A stretch of DNA of 64,000 nucleotides from G963675935 sp963803125 (GTDB lineage Bacteria; Planctomycetota; Planctomycetia; Pirellulales; Thermoguttaceae). Shown here one piece after another: positions 44,676 through 53,919 of the stretch. Position 1 is the first letter of the stretch. The number at the start of each line of letters is the position of its first letter. The DNA lies in NCBI GenBank assembly GCA_963803125.1, contig CAWDLR010000002.1:1116001-1180000 (forward strand), written 5' to 3'. Below the pieces are notes generated by a model, which saw only the letters and a list, made by a program, of their open reading frames with translations, ran no database searches and was not told the DNA's origin. A program made the translations under genes and the position numbers.

Positions 44676-46069
44676 AGGTCTTTCTCATCGTGCCCGGCTG
44701 CGCCAATCCCAAGCAGACCTATCGCGAGTATCCGCTGGGAGTCGGATTGCTGGCGACCGCCCTTCGGCGGCAGGATTGCGAAGTGGCAATCCACGACCAG
44801 AACGTCGAGGGACAGGACGACGATCTGCTCTGGGACAGGATTCGCCGCTTCTCCCCGGAGATTGTCGGGCTGTCGGTCATCACGCCCGCCTATCCAGCCG
44901 CGCAGCGACAGATCCGGCGTCTGCGGCGCGAGTTTCCGCAGGTTGTCATCGTCGTGGGTGGTGTTCATGCCGGCCTGTTTCCCGAGGACTTGCTGGCGGA
45001 CGGCGCCAATGCGATTGTCTTGGGAGACGGCCGCGACGCCATGACGGCGCTGGTCAATCGGTGGGGACGCGAGCGACCCTACGAAGGTCTGCCTGGCGCG
45101 GTTTGCCTTGGTCCCGACGGCCGCCCGCTGCGCACCGCTGGCCAGCAGCAACAATCCCTCGCGGCAGAACCGGAGATCATCGATCGCGACGTTTACAACC
45201 TCCCTCTGTACACGCACCACTCGATGCTGGCGTCGTTGGGCTGTCCTTACCGCTGCACTTTTTGCTGCAATTATTCGGGCACGGTGCTCACGCGCAAAAC
45301 GATCTTGCTCTCCTACGACCGCCTCTGCCGCGAAATGCACTACCTGGCCGAGCGATACGCCGCGCAGCAGGTGTTCTTCGTCGATGACGTGTTTCTGCTC
45401 AAGCCGGCCAACGTGCTGGGCTTCTGCCGCCGACTTGAACAAGAGCATCTGCCGATGCAATGGATCGCGCAAATGCGGGCCGACACGCTGGGGCCGGGCG
45501 TGGCGGAAGCCATGTCCGCCGCCGGATGCCGCCGGATTTGTCTCGGTGTGGAAGCGGGTTCCGAAGCCATCTTGCGGCGGACCGCCAAGGGAATTGACCG
45601 CGAGACGACTTGCCGCGCCGTCCGCAGCGCGAAAGACGCCGGTCTGCGCGTCAAGACGGGATGGATCGTCGGGCTGCCCGGTACGCTCCAGGAGCAGTAC
45701 GAGTCGCTCGCCTTCATGTGCGAACTCCGCCCGCACGAGATCTCGATCCACCAGTTCATTCCGTTTCCGGGCACCGAGTACTATCGGCGGCCGGGCGACT
45801 ACGGGCTGCGCTTTCGCGATCCGAAGGACTTTGGCAGCTTCTGCTACGGCGGCCTGGGCGACAACGTGACAATGGACTATCTCTCTCGTGGCGAGCTGCT
45901 AAGACTGCTTGAGGACGTTGTCGCGGGCCTCGAAGCGGAAGGCTACGTTAGCAGCGACCGCGCGACCGCCCGGGACCAGTACGTTTACTCCACCCCGCTC
46001 AGCTTGCGCTCGGTGAACCCCTTTCGGCTTCGTGTTGACAACTCCTACAATCCGGACTTCGCCTGCTAG
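44672..46069 (+). CDS. Class B-type radical SAM enzyme with B12-binding domain
   Basis: 465 residues. The N-terminal ~150 residues are a cobalamin-binding Rossmann-like domain (VGLLATALRRQDCEVAIHDQ; VGLSVITPAYPAAQRQI; VVIVVGGVHAGLFPEDLL); no D-x-H-x-x-G is seen, so B12 may bind without His. The radical SAM core has LGCPYRCTFCCNYSG (C-x-x-x-C-x-x-C cluster), VFFVDDVF, ICLGVEAGSEAILRR and GWIVGLPGTL. The family uses SAM and an Fe-S cluster for radical chemistry, often methylation at unactivated carbon. The start overlaps the TS-like stop, so both are translated together and may act on the same nucleotide. Confidence 0.85.
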   Translation: MKVFLIVPGCANPKQTYREYPLGVGLLATALRRQDCEVAIHDQNVEGQDDDLLWDRIRRFSPEIVGLSVITPAYPAAQRQIRRLRREFPQVVIVVGGVHAGLFPEDLLADGANAIVLGDGRDAMTALVNRWGRERPYEGLPGAVCLGPDGRPLRTAGQQQQSLAAEPEIIDRDVYNLPLYTHHSMLASLGCPYRCTFCCNYSGTVLTRKTILLSYDRLCREMHYLAERYAAQQVFFVDDVFLLKPANVLGFCRRLEQEHLPMQWIAQMRADTLGPGVAEAMSAAGCRRICLGVEAGSEAILRRTAKGIDRETTCRAVRSAKDAGLRVKTGWIVGLPGTLQEQYESLAFMCELRPHEISIHQFIPFPGTEYYRRPGDYGLRFRDPKDFGSFCYGGLGDNVTMDYLSRGELLRLLEDVVAGLEAEGYVSSDRATARDQYVYSTPLSLRSVNPFRLRVDNSYNPDFAC

Positions 46070-46124
46070 AATGGAAGATGACCGCGCGACAGCGAAACGC
46101 TGTGAATCTCGAGAACATGTGGCC

Positions 46125-47813
46125 ATGAGACGTGTCGCCCCGGAAATCATGGCGACCATCGGGCCCACGCTGGAGACGGCAGAGCACGTTCGTGCGGCGA
46201 TCGAAGCGGGGGCTTCCTGGTTCCGTCTGCCCTGTGGATATCGGCAGCGTCCCCACTTGCAGCACGCCCGCTTGATTCGCCAAGCAGCGGCACAGTGCGG
46301 CGCCGAGGTGCGATTGCTCGTCGACTTGCCGTCGTCTCGGCCGCGCACCGGTAAGATGGAGGACCTGCGGTTGGAGATTGGCGCGCGGGTAAGATTCTTC
46401 GACCCTCGCCGCGGCATGCCACCGCAGACGGCGGGAATGGCCAACGTTCCGCTGCCGGGACTCGACGGATTGGCCGGCAAAATCAGTCGCGGCCAGCGAA
46501 TTTGGTTCTGCGACGGCAGGCTGGAGTTCGTCGCCGAGGCGCTGCAAGACCACGGTCTGGTGGCCTGCTTTGAGCGCGGCGAGATCCCCTTGAAGTCGTT
46601 CAACTCGATCTGCCTGCCGGACAGCGACGGGGCATTCACGTTGGTGACCCCGGAGGATAGCGATCTGTTGCGAGCGCTTTCCGCAGCCGGCTTGGCGCCG
46701 GATTGGGTGGCTTTTTCGCTGGTCTCGTCGGCCGCGGACATCGAGGCGGGCCGCAGCGAGCTCCGCAAGTGCTCTCTCGACAGCGCTCGCGTCATGGCGA
46801 AGATCGAGACCGCCGCGGCGGTTCGCGAGATCAATTCGATCCTGCCGCTGGTGGACGCCATCATGGTGGCCCGTGGCGATCTGGGGCCCGTGGTTGAATT
46901 CGTCGGCCTGCCCGAGGCGCAAGAGAAACTCGTGGCGGCGGGGCGGCGCGCGGGCAAAATCGTCGTCGTCGCCACCCAGATCCTCGAAGCCTTCGCCGAA
47001 GTGGGCGTGCCGCAGCGCTGCGAGTTGTCGGACTTATCCCTGCTGGCCCTTCAGGGTCCCGACGTGATCATGTTGGGGAAGGAGACGGTGTTCAGCCCGC
47101 GGCCGATCGAGGCCATCCGTTTTGCCCGCAAGGTGCTGCACTACGAGACCCGGCGTCGGATCGCCGCGCAGCGCCGCCTGCCTGAGAGCCTGGCGGCGTC
47201 GTTAGGTGCGCCGTTGCTGGTGGCCGTCGAGGGCCCAAACGGCGGCGGCAAGACCCGCCTCTGCTCGCTTTTGAGTCAGCGTCTCGGTCTGCCGCAGTTT
47301 CGCGGCGTGCCGCGCGACTGGGAGGCGCCGTCGCAGAAGATGCACATGATCCATGCTGCCGATTGGCTCGCCGCCGCCATGTATTTTCTCTCCGGCGTCA
47401 TCGAGGCGTCTCGGCAGATTGCTCACAGCCCAGCCCGGCTGCAGTTGACGGATCGCTCGCTCTGGTCGACCCTGGCAGTTCATTTCGCGCACGACCCGGA
47501 GCGATTGGACCGCTTGTTGCCGCTGGTGGAACTGGCATCCGACCGCCTGAAGGTCCCCGATCTGACGATCGTTCTGGAGGCCAGTCCGGCAATCTGTGCC
47601 CGCCGCATTGCAAACAAGCCGGCGGAAGAGCGGCAGTTCGATTCGCTCGGCGGCGACGACGCGTTCTTCCTGCGCGAGCGCGAGTTCTACCACTGGCTGG
47701 CCTCCCAATGGGCAAAAGTCGTGTTCATCGACACCGACGCCCTTTCGGCCGATGAAGTCTGCGACCGGGCCGTCGAGCTGATCCGGGACGCCTTCCCATG
47801 CTGCGCATCGTAA
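46125..47813 (+). CDS. Pyruvate-kinase-like domain fused to a nucleotide kinase
   Basis: 562 residues from ATG 46125; ATG 46071 is an alternative that adds 18. Residues 1 to about 345 follow pyruvate kinase: APEIMATIGPTLETAEHVRA, RVMAKIETAAAV (catalytic Lys and Mg Glu), IMVARGDLGPVVEF, VVVATQILEAFAEVG and VIMLGKETVFS. The N-x-S-H-G loop is replaced by FRLPCGYRQRP, so normal pyruvate kinase activity is doubtful. From about residue 366 the P-loop VEGPNGGGKT, the LTDRSLW motif and ARRIANKPAEERQF (lid Arg) indicate a thymidylate or deoxynucleoside kinase. It overlaps the next gene by 16 bases. I know of no described protein with this fusion. Confidence 0.8.
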   Translation: MRRVAPEIMATIGPTLETAEHVRAAIEAGASWFRLPCGYRQRPHLQHARLIRQAAAQCGAEVRLLVDLPSSRPRTGKMEDLRLEIGARVRFFDPRRGMPPQTAGMANVPLPGLDGLAGKISRGQRIWFCDGRLEFVAEALQDHGLVACFERGEIPLKSFNSICLPDSDGAFTLVTPEDSDLLRALSAAGLAPDWVAFSLVSSAADIEAGRSELRKCSLDSARVMAKIETAAAVREINSILPLVDAIMVARGDLGPVVEFVGLPEAQEKLVAAGRRAGKIVVVATQILEAFAEVGVPQRCELSDLSLLALQGPDVIMLGKETVFSPRPIEAIRFARKVLHYETRRRIAAQRRLPESLAASLGAPLLVAVEGPNGGGKTRLCSLLSQRLGLPQFRGVPRDWEAPSQKMHMIHAADWLAAAMYFLSGVIEASRQIAHSPARLQLTDRSLWSTLAVHFAHDPERLDRLLPLVELASDRLKVPDLTIVLEASPAICARRIANKPAEERQFDSLGGDDAFFLREREFYHWLASQWAKVVFIDTDALSADEVCDRAVELIRDAFPCCAS

Positions 47814-49690
47814 CCGGCAATCCGCGAAAGTATGCGCCGCTGCTCGGGCTGCTGGCGGAACTGAGAATCGAACTGTACCAACCGGAGCTCGAATTGCCGG
47901 AATGGCAGGGCAAGGATTTCCTCGAGGTGCTCAAGCAGAAAGCGCAACTCGCCTGTCAGCAGTTCGGCAGCGGCTGCTTGGTTGATGACAGCGGTCTGTT
48001 GTTGGACGCCTATCCCGGTTTTCCGGGACCGCTGACGCATGGCGTGTGCAAGCTGCTCGGGGCCGCCGGCATGGCGCGGCTGCTGCACGGCGCAACTGCG
48101 CGCGGCCGGTTGGTTTGCTATCTCGGTTGCTGGGTTCATGGCGAGCTCTGGCACTGGCAAGGAGAAGTTGCAGGCAGCGTGGATCCCCAGCGACCTGTGG
48201 CGGTCGGGGCGGGGCCACTTACGCAGTGGTTTATTCCCGACGAGCAGGGAGAGAAGGCGGTCTACGAGCACCGCCGAAAGGCACTCGAATCATTGCGCTG
48301 CGACGTTGTGCGACTGCGGCAGGCTCTGAGCCTGGGAACGTCTCCCGCCGCCCCCGATGCCTCGGCCAACCCCGCCTGCGTCTTCTGCCGCGAATTCAAC
48401 GGCGAGGCGGCCTCGATCTTCCACGAACTGCTGGGGCAAGAGCTTCCGTCTCGGCTGATTCACGCCACCGAACACTTCTTGGTGTTCCCGCCGCTGGGAC
48501 AATTCGTCGAGGGCGGCCTGCTCATCACCACCCGCGAGCACCGCATCTCGATGGCCGATCTGGCCGATCGCCATTACCGTGAGCTGGAACGCCTCATGGC
48601 GGAGACTTCGGAGCTGCTGTCGGCATATTACGGTTGCCGCCCGCTGATGTTCGAGCACGCTGCGGTGGCGGCGGGCGACAAGGGGACTTGCTGCGTCGAC
48701 CACGCACATCTGAACGTCTTTCCCGTGGCCGTCGATGTCCACAAGCACCTCCGCCGCTTTCCCCACACGCAGATCGCCAACATGCAGGAACTGGCCGCCA
48801 GAAAAGAGGCGAACCGCGGCTACCTCTTCCTGCAAACCAACGAAGGGCGGCGCTTCGTCTACGACGCGGGCATGGTTCCCTCCCAGTACATTCGCAAGAT
48901 CGTGACCGCCGAACTGGGAATGCCGGAACGATGGCACTGGCGCGAATACCTTGGCTTGGAAGAGTTGAAACGCACCGTTGCCGCCCTGTCCGGCTGGAGC
49001 CGCCCGAGCAATGTCTACGGCATGGAAACCAGCCGCGTCGAAGATTACGACGCCATGTGCCTGAAGAAGATCCGCGATCGCTGGGACCAGAAGGCATTCC
49101 GCTGGGACGAAGACTTGGCCGACGATCGCTTTCATCTCAACCAGGACGATGCTTACCGCAGGTTCCTCGCAGCGGCCGAAAGGGAGGTGAGCCGCCGGGC
49201 CGCGTTTTGCCGCGAGCGGCTGCTGGTCGATCTAGGGTGCGCCACGGGGTTGCTGCTGGTGCATTTCGTCGACCGCTTTGCTGAAGGACTGGGCATTGAC
49301 ATCAGCCCGCGGATGCTCTCGGCCGCCGCAGGACGCGGCTTGCCGCACACGCGATTCCTTGAGGCAGACTGCTTCGAGCTGTCGCGATACGTCTCGGGGG
49401 CCGCAGCGGTGATGTCGCGCGGCGTGTTGCTGTCGCATTACGGTCCCCGCTGGGCCGGCCCGCTGCTGACACAAATTTGCCGGGCGCTTCTACCCGACGG
49501 CGGCTTTGCGGTGCTCGATTTCCTGAACGCCGCCGCGCGGGGCCGCTACCCCGGCAATCCCAACAACAAGACCTACTACGAGGCGGCGGAAATCGGGTCG
49601 TTGGCGAAACAGGCGGGCTTCCCGCGCGTCACAATCCTCGGAGAGCCCGAGTGGCGGGTGTTGTTACTCCTGGCGGAGCGCTTCACGTGA
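47798..49690 (+). CDS. RdgB-like NTP pyrophosphatase / HIT / methyltransferase fusion
   Basis: 630 residues. Residues 1-175 resemble RdgB/Ham1 (RIVTGNPRKY, FLEVLKQKAQLA, GCLVDDSGLLLDAYPGFPGP, VYEHRRKALESL), but the F-G-x-D base loop is replaced by GPLTQWF. Residues about 194-400 are a HIT domain (CVFC, LIHATEHFLVFPPLGQF, DHAHLNVFP with Asn as third triad member) plus a PSQYIRKIVTAELG tail found in bacterial HIT proteins. Residues about 410-630 are a SAM methyltransferase (LLVDLGCATGLLLVHF, GLGIDISPRML). Together these could clear, hydrolyse and methylate an unusual nucleotide. The stop overlaps the next start as GTGA. The combination is not one I know. Confidence 0.82.
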   Translation: MLRIVTGNPRKYAPLLGLLAELRIELYQPELELPEWQGKDFLEVLKQKAQLACQQFGSGCLVDDSGLLLDAYPGFPGPLTHGVCKLLGAAGMARLLHGATARGRLVCYLGCWVHGELWHWQGEVAGSVDPQRPVAVGAGPLTQWFIPDEQGEKAVYEHRRKALESLRCDVVRLRQALSLGTSPAAPDASANPACVFCREFNGEAASIFHELLGQELPSRLIHATEHFLVFPPLGQFVEGGLLITTREHRISMADLADRHYRELERLMAETSELLSAYYGCRPLMFEHAAVAAGDKGTCCVDHAHLNVFPVAVDVHKHLRRFPHTQIANMQELAARKEANRGYLFLQTNEGRRFVYDAGMVPSQYIRKIVTAELGMPERWHWREYLGLEELKRTVAALSGWSRPSNVYGMETSRVEDYDAMCLKKIRDRWDQKAFRWDEDLADDRFHLNQDDAYRRFLAAAEREVSRRAAFCRERLLVDLGCATGLLLVHFVDRFAEGLGIDISPRMLSAAAGRGLPHTRFLEADCFELSRYVSGAAAVMSRGVLLSHYGPRWAGPLLTQICRALLPDGGFAVLDFLNAAARGRYPGNPNNKTYYEAAEIGSLAKQAGFPRVTILGEPEWRVLLLLAERFT

Positions 49691-50860
49691 ACCGCGTCAT
49701 CTATCTGGACAATAATGCGACAACGCAGATGGACGAGGCCGTCCTCGACGCCATGCTGCCGTTCTTGCGGGAGCAGTTCGGCAACCCGGCCAGCCCGCAC
49801 ATTTTCGGCCGCACTGCCCGCGAGGCCGTCGAGCAGGCGCGGCAGGCGGTTGCCGAAGCGATCGGCGGTCGCAGCGGCACGATCGTCTTCACCTCGTCGG
49901 CCACCGAGGCCAACAACCTGGCCATCGCCGGGTTGACCGGCGGCGGCGACCGCCCAGGTCACGTCGTCACCACGACGATCGAGCACAAATCGGTTCTGGA
50001 ACCGGTCCGACGCCTCGAACAATCGGGGCGGATCCGCGTCAGTTGGCTTCGTCCCGACTGCTTCGGACAAATTCGGCCCGAGCAGCTCGCGGCCGTCTTG
50101 GCCGAAGACACCCGCTGCGTTTCCGTCATCGCCGCCAGCAACGTGATCCACACCGTAAATCCGATCGCCGAGCTGGCCCGGGTCTGCGCAGCCCGAGGCG
50201 TGCTGTTGCACTGCGACGCAAGCCAATGGGTCGGCAGGCTGCCGATCGAACGTCGATCGGATGCAGCTCGACGCGCTGACGATTTCCGCACACAAGCTGT
50301 ATGGACCGAAGGGAGCCGGGGCGCTCTTCCTCAGCCGGCAGGCGTTGCGGGCGGGGATCCCGGCGCAGATCCTCGGCGGCGGCCAGGAAGGCGGACTGCG
50401 GTCGGGCACGTTGAACGTGCCAGCCGTCGTCGGCTTCGCCGCCGCCTGCAAACTGGCCGCCGAACGGCAGGCCGACGACGCGCGAAAGGCCAAAGCCCTC
50501 GCCCAATCGCTCTTGCAGGGACTCACCGCCCGCGTCGGCGGCATTACCCTCAACGGCCATCCAGAGCAGCGCATCCCGGGCGGGCTGCATCTGACGATCG
50601 ACGGAGCCGACAGCAAGGGCCTGATCGCTTCCGTCAGCGAGGTGGCCTTTAGCGACGGCTCCGCCTGCGAGACCGATGCAGAACCGGACTACGTTCTCGC
50701 CGCCATCGGCAGGCCCGAGGCCGCGCACCAGTCGATCCGCTGTCAGGTAGGGAGAACGACGACGCCCGACGACATCGACCGGGCGATTGAATTGTTGGCC
50801 GCCGGAATCGAGCGGATGAGGACCTTTCGAATCGATGCAAAACCGCTTAGGACAGGCTGA
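49687..50860 (+). pseudogene. Cysteine desulfurase (NifS/IscS type), frameshifted
   Basis: GTG 49687 opens IYLDNNATTQMDEAVLDAML and FGNPASPHIFGRTAREAVEQ, with FTSSATEANNLAIAG and the substrate region up to LHCDASQWVGRLPIE. One extra C near 50250 shifts the frame. The rest reads MQLDALTISAHKLYGPKGAG (PLP Lys), GGGQEGGLRSGTLNVPAVVG and FSDGSACETDAEPDYVL with the persulfide Cys. Repaired it is about 390 residues. The enzyme takes sulfur from cysteine for Fe-S clusters or thiolation. In this operon it may feed the radical SAM cluster or donate sulfur to the product. The indel may be an assembly error. Confidence 0.85.
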
Positions 50861-50961
50861 GTTGACCGATTCTACGGTTTCTTTGTTTCCACGACCGCCG
50901 TCCGATAGTACGATAGAATTGTGGGGAGCGGGCCCTGCTTGGTGCTTCACAAACGAGTCTC

Positions 50962-51657
50962 ATGAACGACTGGCTCAACACACTGTTGAACGGCGACTAC
51001 GGGCCGATCTGTCCCGGCGCCGGCACCATGGTCTTCATCATGATGCTGGCATTTGCCGCGGGTCATTTTATCGGTTTTATCTACATGTGGACGCACGAGA
51101 CGATCTCCTATTCCCGCACCTTTGTCGCCTCGCTCGTCGTGCTGCCCGTGTTGATCGCCGTCATGATGGTTGTGATGGCCGGAAATCTGCTGGTGGCTTT
51201 CGGGCTGATTGCGGTGTTCGGCGTGATTCGTTTCCGCAACGTGCTCAAAGATACCCGCGATACGATGTTCATCCTCTGGGCGATTACGGAAGGACTAACC
51301 GTCGGCACCCTGCGGTTCTCGACCGCACTGCTGGGGTGCGCGGGCGTGGGACTGGTCTTCTTGTATCTCCGGCTCACCTCCTTCGGCACGCGGCATCGTT
51401 ACGACGCTGTAGTGACCTTTCGCTTGTCGGGCGACTTGCTCGCCGGCAAGATCGCTCTCAAGCAGGTCCTGCGACAGCATGCTTCCAGCTCGAAGCTGAT
51501 GCACCAACGGCGGGCGACCGACGGCGGGGTCGATATGAACTACCGCCTCTTATTGCGCGATCCCACACGTATCGACGAACTGCAATCCGCGCTCTCTGCC
51601 GCCGGCGGGCTGAGCAACATCGCGGTCTTCATACATGACGATGAAGCCGAAATCTGA
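50962..51657 (+). CDS. DUF4956 membrane protein
   Basis: 231 residues. Four hydrophobic helices (MVFIMMLAFAAGHFIGFIYM; FVASLVVLPVLIAVMMVVM; LLVAFGLIAVFGVIRF; ALLGCAGVGLVFLYLRL) are followed by a soluble tail of about 95 residues. The diagnostic loop is VFGVIRFRNVLKDTRDTMFI with LWAITEGLTVGT. In bacteria DUF4956 proteins are commonly encoded beside VTC-domain polyphosphate polymerases and probably form the membrane partner. The VTC gene is at 42740 on the other strand. A TAGAAT -10-like box lies at 50914, 42 bases before the ATG, so it may have its own promoter. Confidence 0.88.
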   Translation: MNDWLNTLLNGDYGPICPGAGTMVFIMMLAFAAGHFIGFIYMWTHETISYSRTFVASLVVLPVLIAVMMVVMAGNLLVAFGLIAVFGVIRFRNVLKDTRDTMFILWAITEGLTVGTLRFSTALLGCAGVGLVFLYLRLTSFGTRHRYDAVVTFRLSGDLLAGKIALKQVLRQHASSSKLMHQRRATDGGVDMNYRLLLRDPTRIDELQSALSAAGGLSNIAVFIHDDEAEI

Positions 51658-51779
51658 TGCGAGGCTGCCGACCGCAAGCACAAATCAGCGATGCTGAGCA
51701 GTGCTGGCGGCGCATGCCGAGGTCGTATTGTTCTTTCGTTCGCGCCGTTTTCCGCGTCTGTAGCATCATTACCGGGTTC

Positions 51780-51886
51780 TGGTTCCCACGCTCCGCGTGG
51801 GAACCGCTGTCTTTCCGACGCTCTCCGCCGGGACGGGCGACGCAGAGCGTCGGGACCAGTGCGTTCCCACGCGGAGCGTGGGAACG
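51780..51886. repeat. CGTTCCCACGC palindrome cluster in the 51658-52080 gap
   Basis: GGTTCCCACGCTCCGCGTGG and GTTCCCACGCGGAGCGTGGG with an intervening GACGCTC..GAGCGTC pair. Same family as 6777-6927 and 63172-63275. The remainder of the gap 51658-52080 holds no gene that I recognise. Confidence 0.8.
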
Positions 51887-52080
51887 AGGGCTTTTCCTTG
51901 TTGTCGAACCCGGCAATGATGCTACAGACTCCGTTTTTCCTGGATTTTTCAGGACAAGCTACCGACTGAGAAGGTGACACATGCGGGGCTCGGTCAACAG
52001 TCCAAGACCGTGCCTTGTCGGCTCTTGTTCACCTTGTCTATTTCCGCGCTCAGGCAGCCGGATTGCTTGCAGGTCTCTTC

Positions 52081-53802
52081 ATGGGGTCAGCACGACAAAC
52101 GTGCCGCCGCGCCGCGCGGCCTGATGCCAGGCTGGCGATCTGCATCTACCTCGTGGCCTGCGGCTGCATCGTATCTCTCTCGTCGTGCGCGTCGCCCCGG
52201 TCCCAATATGCGGATAATCCGGGTTCGCAAGGGAGCCCAGCCGGGCACGACGCCGCCATGTCGAGCATCGATCAGGTTGAGGTGCCTCCAGAACCGTTCA
52301 TGCCAGCCGAGCGGCAGGCGCAACCGCCGCTGCCAGCAGCCAAATCAGCGGTGACCGCCGCAAGTGCTGTCCCCGGGCAAACGGCCGCCACTGCCGGCAC
52401 GGGATCTGGGGCGCCCCCTGGCGGCGAGCCATCGAAGCGTTGCGTCGATAGCGGCGTCCGGCTGAACACCGATCCAGTCGCCGCCAGTGCCGACGCGATT
52501 CAGTTCATCGCGCTCCCGCCGACAGAACCTCCTCCGCCTCCGCGGGTAGATCTGCCGGCGGGCGGCCCGCCGTCGGCAAACCCAAGCGGGACGTGCGCGC
52601 TGACGCTCGCCGACGTCCAGCAATACACGCTGCAACATAATCCCAGCTTGCGGATTCGCCAACACGAGATCGAAGCCGCTCAGGCCCGAGTGATTACCGC
52701 CAGGCTGCTGCCCAATCCTCAATTGACGCTGGATTCGATGAACTCAACAGGCGGCTCCGACGAGGAGCGGTCGGTGTTGACCGCCCGGATCATGATGACG
52801 GTCCCGCTGCAACCCAAGCGGCGGCTGCGAACCAACGCAGCAACGGTGGCCGTATGCGAAGCGCGGCTGGCCTTCAACCGTGAAGCGAAGCTGGTGCTGG
52901 CAGAAGCCACGGACGCCGCGATCGAAGTGCTCTATCTCCAGGAATTAAGAGGCTTATACGCGCAGCTCGCCGACCTGGCCGAGCAAGGCGCCCAGGCCCA
53001 GCAGGAGCGGTTCAAGGTAGCCGCCGCCCCTTATCGCAACGTGATTTTTGCGCAACTGTCGGCGTATAGGCTCGAGATGGCCGGACGGGACACGGCCATC
53101 AAGCTGGACCAAGCCAGGGTGCGGCTTGCGCGGGCCATGGGAATCGTCAACGGATCGCTGGCTTTCCTCGACGGGCAGGTGTCGGTCGAGCCGTTGCTGT
53201 TTCCGCCGCTGCCTGAAGTATTGGCGCAGGCCTGCCAGGCGGCGCCGCAATTGGCACAATCCGCGGCCGCCATCGAGGAGAGCCGAGAGCGGCACGCCCT
53301 CGAACGCGCAAAGGCCGTACCTGACCTAAGCGTTGGAGTTCGCGCCCGTGAATCGCTTAGTGGCGCGGAAGCCGACCAGTTAGGCGGCCGGCTGCAAGTC
53401 GACCTTCCGATTTTTGATCGCAACCAGGGCCGGATTGCGGAAAGCGCCGCGGAGATCGAAATTAGCAGCGCCAAACATGACGTGTTGGAAATCAGTACGC
53501 TGGATGGCGTCGCGTCGCTGTATCTATCGCTTCAGAAGGCCCAGTCAAGTGCGGAGTTCTACAGTCTGCACGTTCGGCCGCTGGCCGCAGAGACGGAAGC
53601 CGCGGTTCGCGAGGCCTTCCAGAGTAGCGCCGTAAACGCCTTCGAATTGGCCGAGCTTCTCGAAACGGTGGCAAGGGTCCGCCTGGAGGACCTGGACGTC
53701 CGCTATCAGCACCAGCGGCTGCGGGCGCGGCTGGAACTGCTATTGGAGCGTCCCTTGCCGCGATTCGCTGAGGTCCTACCAGCCGGCCCGCCCGCCAAAT
53801 GA
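52081..53802 (+). CDS. TolC/CusC-type outer membrane efflux lipoprotein
   Basis: 573 residues from ATG 52081, selected because the lipoprotein signal starts there (AICIYLVACGCIVSLSSCAS, lipobox Cys). A Pro/Ala-rich spacer of about 150 residues precedes the outer-membrane-factor core: LADVQQYTLQHNPSLRIRQH, ARLLPNPQLTLDSM, EVLYLQELRGLYAQLADLAE, and the second repeat starting LAQACQAAPQLAQSAAAIEE with YLSLQKAQSSAEFYS. The long helices form the periplasmic tunnel of tripartite efflux pumps. It is convergent with an HlyD-like adaptor gene; no inner-membrane pump gene is next to them in this window. Confidence 0.85.
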   Translation: MGSARQTCRRAARPDARLAICIYLVACGCIVSLSSCASPRSQYADNPGSQGSPAGHDAAMSSIDQVEVPPEPFMPAERQAQPPLPAAKSAVTAASAVPGQTAATAGTGSGAPPGGEPSKRCVDSGVRLNTDPVAASADAIQFIALPPTEPPPPPRVDLPAGGPPSANPSGTCALTLADVQQYTLQHNPSLRIRQHEIEAAQARVITARLLPNPQLTLDSMNSTGGSDEERSVLTARIMMTVPLQPKRRLRTNAATVAVCEARLAFNREAKLVLAEATDAAIEVLYLQELRGLYAQLADLAEQGAQAQQERFKVAAAPYRNVIFAQLSAYRLEMAGRDTAIKLDQARVRLARAMGIVNGSLAFLDGQVSVEPLLFPPLPEVLAQACQAAPQLAQSAAAIEESRERHALERAKAVPDLSVGVRARESLSGAEADQLGGRLQVDLPIFDRNQGRIAESAAEIEISSAKHDVLEISTLDGVASLYLSLQKAQSSAEFYSLHVRPLAAETEAAVREAFQSSAVNAFELAELLETVARVRLEDLDVRYQHQRLRARLELLLERPLPRFAEVLPAGPPAK

Positions 53803-53817
53803 CAATTGCTGCGTGGG

Positions 53818-53895
53818 AAAAAGGGGACAGGTCCAATTTGTGCGAAGCACCCTCCGGGCCGTTCCGGCAAACTGGACCTGTCCCCTTTTCCCCCC
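53818..53895. repeat. AAAAAGGGGACAGGTCCA inverted repeat between convergent genes
   Basis: Arms GAAAAAGGGGACAGGTCCAA and GACCTGTCCCCTTTTCCCC with a 28-base middle that itself contains GCACCCTCCGGGCC. It could also end transcription from both sides. Confidence 0.75.
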
Positions 53896-53919
53896 AATTG
53901 CTGCATCCTGTTACGGCTA

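Noticed and set aside
49687..50860. DndA-type phosphorothioate DNA modification start
   Set aside because: A cysteine desulfurase alone is not evidence; no dndBCDE-like genes lie in the window.
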